DNA from: Gymnopilus junonius
Taxonomy: Eukaryota > Basidiomycota > Agaricomycetes > Agaricales > Galerinaceae
Assembly: GCA_015501075.1 (NCBI GenBank)
Contig: JADNYJ010000863.1
Coordinates: forward strand, 1 to 11,090
Length of the DNA stretch: 11,090 bases
Reading direction: 5' to 3'
Within the stretch, counting starts at the first letter, position 1, and each line of letters starts with the position of its first letter. Positions 7,284 to 11,090 of the stretch are shown here, in pieces. The notes beneath the pieces are model-generated. The model did no database searches and was not told the origin of the DNA. It saw only the letters and a program-made list of their open reading frames with translations. Both the position numbers and the translations under genes were made by a program.

Positions 7284-7399
7284 AAGTCTTGATAGCCTTA
7301 CCTTTGGGCGCTATCTCCTTTGAAAATGAAAAACCAGAATCCGGGTACATCACACCCTCCTGGAAAAAACGCCTTACATGCTACCCCGATCTAGCATAG
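7187..7399 (+). pseudogene. Acidic spacer after the zinc knuckle
   Basis: The frame continuing from the zinc knuckle holds NMVKGGNSKPPGLSNNN, then ESSETSDDQPIEVLIALPLGAISF, ending TAG at 7397-7399. It is recognisable as the post-knuckle spacer of related gypsy polyproteins and contains no catalytic domain. Confidence 0.6.
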
Positions 7400-7855
7400 G
7401 TGATTGCTACCTTATGGTAATCGAAGATCTGTTAGAGCAACAGGTACCTTACCCGGAGATGAGCCAATAGATGCTTTCGTGCCCAGGCCCGATTTGTTCT
7501 AGAATATGTTAATTCTGCCGGACCTTACTATATAGTCAAGGACCTCGGTGCAAAATTGGAATTTCCTCTACCAATGGCAAGCATTGAAAATCGTCGATTT
7601 GACATTGTAAATTGGTATACTAAGCAGCTCTGCAAGGCGAGGAAATTACCTTTTACCAAAAATATAGGTTGTGGGATCGGTGATCCTCTATCTATTGTGG
7701 CAACTAATCTACTCACAGATGGAATTAATACCCATTATCCTAATTTAACAGAAGCATTTGACTCTGATGGTCACTTCTATGTTCATCTCAAGGACCACGG
7801 GTCTTCGACTTATCATAGAAGATGCCGACCTTGAAATCCGAGTTGAGATCAATAA

Positions 7856-8374
7856 TTTACTATTGAAAAGTCCGACTTCGACTTCGTAAGTTGGTACAGA
7901 AGGGTAATACAGCCTATCTATGATGAAACTTGTACCCTGCAAGCTCAGTATCGAGCCTCACAGATCTATGGTCGCTTACTAAGTGAGTCGACGTCTTCTT
8001 GTTCGGAAGATGTACCACCCAATTTGGAATCCGTTAGTGACTCCAAAAGTGACATGTGTAGTGTCACTGCCAGCGAGTGGGATCTGGATGAGGATCTTGA
8101 CCCAGAGTCTGAGTATGAACTTTGCTCTGAGTCTGAGAAAATGCCTGACTTACAGGCTGTGAGTGATACTGAGTCGGAATATGACGAAAACCCTGAGCTT
8201 AGTGCTGAGGATGAGTCGGACTGGTCTGACTCTGACAATAGTATTGTCACAGACACAGATGTCACGGACGCATCCCCGCACGAACGCACTGCCTGCTGCT
8301 GCTGTTCGAATAGTCCACATGCATTTACTCAGTGTGAAATAAAAAATGCACGAATAAAGTGTTCACCTTGGTAG
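7856..8374 (+). pseudogene. Longest open piece of the linker: module 2 end, acidic Ser/Asp/Glu tract, second CCHC
   Basis: One open frame of 172 codons runs from just after a TAA (7853-7855) to TAG 8372-8374. It starts with the end of module 2 (SDFDFVSWYRR), passes LQAQYRASQIYGRLLSES, then about 90 residues dominated by Ser, Asp and Glu with evenly spaced D/E-S-E/D pairs. It ends with CCCCSNSPHAFTQC (8294-8335), which fits C-x2-C-x4-H-x4-C. The acidic tract is probably disordered. The first cysteines come from a short TGC run, which could be chance slippage, so the knuckle is a suggestion. Confidence 0.6.
8294..8335 (+). other. Second CCHC-like zinc knuckle, in the gag-pol linker
   Basis: Within the open frame the spacing is Cys 8294, Cys 8303, His 8318, Cys 8333: C-x2-C-x4-H-x4-C, as in the nucleocapsid knuckle about 1.15 kb upstream. 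It lacks the glycine usual before the histidine (Pro here). Confidence 0.4.
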
Positions 8375-9011
8375 ATGACGTGTCCCAAGCCTGATGACGC
8401 TCCTGGCAAATGGGTGATATTTATGTGGAGCTGCAGCTAGGGTACTTACACGTGGTCAACCGTACCCTGCAGATGACACTGAGGCAAATACCTTGGTTCG
8501 ATCATTTTCACCACTGCTTTGAGGTGGGACGAAGTAAAGATAATGACATACTTTGTATCTATGATAGTGTCTGAGAATTGGAGACTTGGCTTCATATTGA
8601 CCGAGTTAGAAATCCTGATTTCTCTATTGGGCTTTGGTACGCATACCAAATGGCCTGATTTGCTGGTGAAGAATCCCCAGAATTAGTGGCTGAAGATTGG
8701 CTCGAAGGAAGAGCTTTCGAGATTACCACTTTTGGTGACACTATGCATGCAGCTACGAACTCCATCTGGAAACTGGTGCATATACCTATGATGAAAAATG
8801 TTTAAAATTTATCTTACCAGCCTATGATGATGGTGAAGATATAAACCGATTTTCTGTTGAAAAAATTAAGCCAGGTACCCAGAAGGTACTAATTCATGAT
8901 GCATTGCACTCACGGAGTGTGGAAATTGACTTAAGCGCCCTTGAAGACCCAGACTTTGAGCTTCGAGACTGGTATGAGGACTGCCTAGACAAATGGTTTA
9001 ATCCTGAATGA

Positions 9012-9203
9012 AAAAAAAGTGAGAATGTTAGCGAAGAAATAATTTCGACATTCATCCATTTACCTTTGCAAATGAATTTCTGCTTCGCGTGAATGCCATC
9101 CTGTGATCGAGCTGTTTGCCACTCAGATTAACAGAAATAATTATGCCACTATTCAGCGGAATGTGGCATCTGTAAAAGATAAAAGTCTATCTTGCCGAAA
9201 CCC
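9012..9203 (+). pseudogene. Pol segment leading into the protease
   Basis: This segment is degenerate in all frames. One frame from 9112 holds LFATQINRNNYATIQRNVAS and KDKS, which corresponds to the short region just before the protease in related elements. No catalytic residues are expected here. Confidence 0.5.
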
Positions 9204-9524
9204 TTGATTGTCAAGGTGAATATTAATGGCAATCCTGCTCATGCCTTGATAGATTCGGATCCTTGGGTGATTTTATGTCTACCACTTTGGCAGATCAGCT
9301 TAAAGTTCCTGGAATAATTTAAAGGAGCCACTTACCTTGCAATTGGGGTACAGGGCTCTCGTTCATGGATAAATGCTCAGACGACCTGTAACTTTCAGTA
9401 TCAAGGTATAGACGTAAAACGTACCTTTGACATCATTAATCTGTCAAACTATGACTTGATCCTGGGTACGCCGTGGATTTGGCAGCACCGAGTCTGTATT
9501 GGGTTAAATCCAGCTGAGTCATAG
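9204..9524 (+). pseudogene. pol: Retroviral-type aspartic protease
   Basis: IVKVNINGNPAHALID (from 9207) is the N-terminal beta-hairpin leading to the catalytic Asp at 9252-9254. The expected Asp-Ser-Gly triplet is broken by loss of one base: Gly is found one frame over at 9257-9259, followed there by SLGDFMSTTLADQLKVP. After another slip the frame 9348-9524 carries VQGSRSWINAQ, the FDIINLSNYDLILGTPW block with the hydrophobic-hydrophobic-Gly motif that closes pepsin-like folds, and WQHRVCIGLNP, ending TAG 9522-9524. The domain normally dimerises and cleaves the polyprotein in the particle. The spacing of blocks is right for the family, so only point lesions have accumulated. Confidence 0.85.
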
Positions 9525-9700
9525 TAGGAAGTGATGTTTCCTTACCTATTAAAACTGGGGTTGACACTGTCGAGTTGCCCACTCTGTGGATATAGAAGAC
9601 AGCATAGAAGCTGCTCGGAAGGAGCTTCAAAAATATGCTGCCATTGTGCAAAGACATTTGGGAAATGGAATTACCTCTGCTATGAGCAATTAATCATCAA
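9525..9700 (+). pseudogene. Protease-RT connector with an amphipathic helix
   Basis: One frame reads VIVGSDVSLPIK, and after a slip another reads IEDSIEAARKELQKYAAIVQ (about 9591-9650), a strongly helical segment that sits between protease and RT in related gypsy polyproteins. It stops at a TAA (about 9690). Confidence 0.6.
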
Positions 9701-10300
9701 ATACCCTTGATTGATGAGACCAAGGCTTATCCTTGTGAGGGCGTCTCATTGCCCTGAAGCTGAGGCCTCAGTGGCAAGAAAAGCGTGATGCATACCTACG
9801 AACGGGCCAGTGGCACCTAACTTGGCAGTTAACATGGTTCCAATGATTTTCATTGCTAAACCAAGTAAGGATGGAAGTCCACCTGGTTAATACTATTGTT
9901 GATATGCGAGAATGGAATAAAAATACCATTAAATTAGCTTCGCCTCTGCCTGACATTGATGGCATGTGCAGGAGGGCATCTAGTAAACCTTTTTGGTCCA
10001 TCTGGGACCAGAAGGGGGCATTCGAGCAAATACATATAATTGACGAACATGTCGATGCTCTGCTGTAACAACTCCTGATGGAAATATTGTCAGTTTGGTG
10101 ATCCAAATTGGTGATTGTAATGGTCCTGCTACTTACCAGGCACTAATGAACCATCTATTCTCTGCTTATATTGGCAGGTGGATGGACGTGTACCTAGATG
10201 ATATTGTTATCTATTCAGATACACTGGAGGAACATGTTGAGCACTGCAAAATCGTAATGGATATTCTTGCATGTGAAGAGACTTTACCTTAGTGCGAAAA
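9691..10300 (+). pseudogene. pol: Reverse transcriptase, fingers and palm
   Basis: The start is INHQIPLIDE (about 9691) and QWQEKRDAYLRTGQW (about 9770-9815). The frame 9853-10068 gives VDMREWNKNTIKLASPLPDI and motif A as SIWDQKGAFEQI, with the first catalytic Asp kept. A slip near 10050 leads to TTPDGNIVSLVIQIGDC and motif B (GDCNGPATYQALMNHLF). Motif C is YLDDIVIYSD, with YLDD at 10191-10202 intact. A further slip near 10270-10290 leads to the next segment. The enzyme would copy element RNA into cDNA in the particle. All three palm aspartates are present, but the frame is broken at least three times across the domain. Confidence 0.9.
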
Positions 10301-11058
10301 AGCTCCAAATCTTGCAGCCGGAAATTCACCTTTTAGGTCGCATCATTGATGATAAGGGTATTTGGATGGATCCCGACAAAGTTGACTCTGTCGTCAACTG
10401 GAAAACTCCTACAAATAGGGATTTACTACATGGGTTTCTGGGGTCCGTAGGATATTTAGCTGATGATGTACCTAATGTCCGTATACCTATGGGTGTACTT
10501 AGTGCTCTGACGGGTGATACCGTTCCCTTTCAGTGGGGTTATACTGAGCAAAGAGCCTTCGAGGAGGTAAAACAATTAGTAAATGATGCTCACAATCATA
10601 GTCGAGTTGCTCTGAATTACTTACCTGGGGCAGACCCTATTTGGATGGTCACGGATGGTGTTGTGACAGGTATTGCTGGCTTAATTAGCCAAGGACCTGA
10701 GTGGAAAACTGCAAAAATTGCTGCATTTTACTCCACTAAATTGAACTCTGCTCAGCAGAATTACCCGGTTCATGAAATAGAAATGCTTGCTGGTGTTGAA
10801 ACTATGCTCAGATTTCGTGAACTCCTGTTGGGAGCTGCTTTTTCTGGATTACAGATCAAAGGTTTGATTTACCTTCTGAACCAGAAAAACTTGTCTGGCC
10901 ATCAAGCCAGATGGATTGAAAAAATTGGTGTTTTTGACTTTGAAGTCAGGTATATGCCAGGTTCTGAAAATGTCATCGCTGATGCTTGTCCCATTTATTC
11001 CAAACTCACCTGGAACTGTTCGCTCACGAAGCGAATTCACTTACCACGATGTCACTGA
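10267..11058 (+). pseudogene. pol: RT thumb/connection and RNase H
   Basis: This is the longest open piece of the element (263 codons); its ATG at 10267 is fortuitous and not a gene start. It runs LYLSAKKLQIL, LLGRIIDDKGIWMDPDKV, FLGSVGYLADD (connection), then RNase H. The first RNase H Asp is in MVTDG (10654-10656), and HEIEMLAGVETML carries the catalytic Glu (10780-10782). The third acidic position, expected as T-D-H/Q-K-G, is out of frame: its GAT lies at 10854-10856 while the open frame reads SGLQIKGLIYLLNQ. LSGHQARWIEKI and FDFEVRYMPGSENVIADA complete the domain. RNase H would remove RNA from the RNA-DNA hybrid. After about 10995 the family match continues in another frame, so the last 60 bases of this frame are spurious. 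Confidence 0.9.
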
Positions 11059-11090
11059 TGATGACAAGATCATCACCGTCTCAGACCTCC
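10995..11090 (+). pseudogene. pol: Pol region after RNase H, toward integrase (cut by the window edge)
   Basis: In the frame one step over, after the ADACPIYSK break, the sequence reads PGTVRSRSEFTYHDV and then an Asp-rich DDDK stretch, still open at the edge. This is the spacer that leads to integrase in the family. Confidence 0.65.

Larger units (their letters stand above)
7463..9011 (+). pseudogene. Gag-pol linker with four repeated RF...WY modules and an acidic tract
   Basis: Between the zinc knuckle and the protease lie four copies of a roughly 43-residue unit that begins with an Arg-Phe-like pair and ends with F-(D/E/S)-(I/F/L)-x-x-W-Y. The starts and Trp codons are 7490/7613, 7772/7892, 8515/8635 and 8847/8970, a spacing of 40-41 codons in all four. 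Units 1 and 4 align without gaps and share R1, F2, E5, D18, E33, F37, W42 and Y43. A Tyr-Pro or acidic motif (PYP, HYP, PYPADD, PAYDDGED) precedes each unit. Units 2 and 3 are separated by an acidic Ser/Asp/Glu tract (about 7990-8260) and a second CCHC-like knuckle. Stops and frameshifts occur throughout: TGA at 8572-8574 in unit 3, a local frame slip within unit 2, and TGA at 9009-9011 after unit 4. Function is unknown. I believe related mushroom elements carry similar stretches, but I cannot name a domain. Confidence 0.7.
5400..11090 (+). mobile_element. Degenerate Ty3/gypsy LTR retrotransposon (5' part through RNase H; runs off the right edge)
   Basis: The order is gag capsid, CCHC zinc knuckle, long linker, aspartic protease, reverse transcriptase, RNase H, which is the Ty3/gypsy (Metaviridae) order with integrase expected next, outside the window. 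Homology to mushroom gypsy polyproteins is recognisable over nearly the whole length, but the reading frame is broken by more than a dozen frameshifts and stops spread along it. It is therefore a fossil, not a recent copy. LTRs are not identified: the 5' one must lie left of about 5400 and the 3' one beyond the window. It is a genomic parasite of the fungus with no evident host role. Confidence 0.9.

Noticed and set aside
7966..8289. Minus-strand 107-codon Ser-rich open frame
   Set aside because: It is the antisense image of the acidic Ser/Asp/Glu linker tract of the gypsy element.
1..11090. CRISPR array, prokaryotic operon or defence system
   Set aside because: The splice signals, hAT-type MITE and gypsy element point to a fungal nuclear genome; no evenly spaced identical repeats or bacterial gene layout are present.

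Overview
The window looks like repeat-rich, gene-poor nuclear DNA of a filamentous basidiomycete, probably an agaricomycete. Three things suggest this: a split Zn(2)Cys(6)-type gene with a 63-bp GTAAGT...AAG intron, a Ty3/gypsy polyprotein of the style I know from mushroom genomes, and a hAT-type MITE. The species call is inference, because no rRNA or conserved housekeeping gene is present. I see no intact complete gene; most of the window is a nested pile of decayed elements.

Layout. At 2-505 (+) is the 3' end of an unrecognised reading frame that enters from the left edge, followed by hairpin-rich, UTR-like sequence to about 830. On the minus strand, 3068 to 832 holds a broken gene: an acidic start, a Glu/Lys-rich coiled coil, then a Zn(2)Cys(6)-like cysteine cluster. 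The cluster is split by the 63-bp intron and again by a foreign segment of about 1.24 kb (1336-2577) lying just before the fourth cysteine codon. Four in-frame stops interrupt what remains.

At 3199-4625 is a large inverted repeat. Its two arms are about 235 bp, each carries a TATAAAAA box, and they are separated by about 370 bp. The right arm was later split by a 571-bp hAT-type MITE (3998-4568) with 24-bp terminal inverted repeats, a perfect 8-bp target duplication (ATGAAGTC) and dense GTTCAGTTC subterminal repeats. The intact left arm serves as a paralogous empty site. From 4626 to about 5400 I see nothing convincing except a 14-bp tandem duplication.

From about 5400 to the right edge runs a heavily mutated Ty3/gypsy retrotransposon in plus orientation: gag, a CCHC zinc knuckle, a long linker, aspartic protease, reverse transcriptase and RNase H, leaving the window before integrase. 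It has many stops and frameshifts, including a one-base loss inside the protease active-site triplet. The linker between the zinc knuckle and the protease is the most unusual part. It contains four degenerate copies of a roughly 43-residue module with fixed spacing from an Arg-Phe-like start to a Trp-Tyr end, plus an acidic Ser/Asp/Glu tract ending in a second CCHC-like knuckle.

The order of events that can be argued is: the inverted repeat formed, then the hAT MITE entered its right arm; independently, the Zn-cluster gene was interrupted by the 1.24-kb segment. No cooperating functional system is seen. The interest lies in the nesting and in the repeated linker module.
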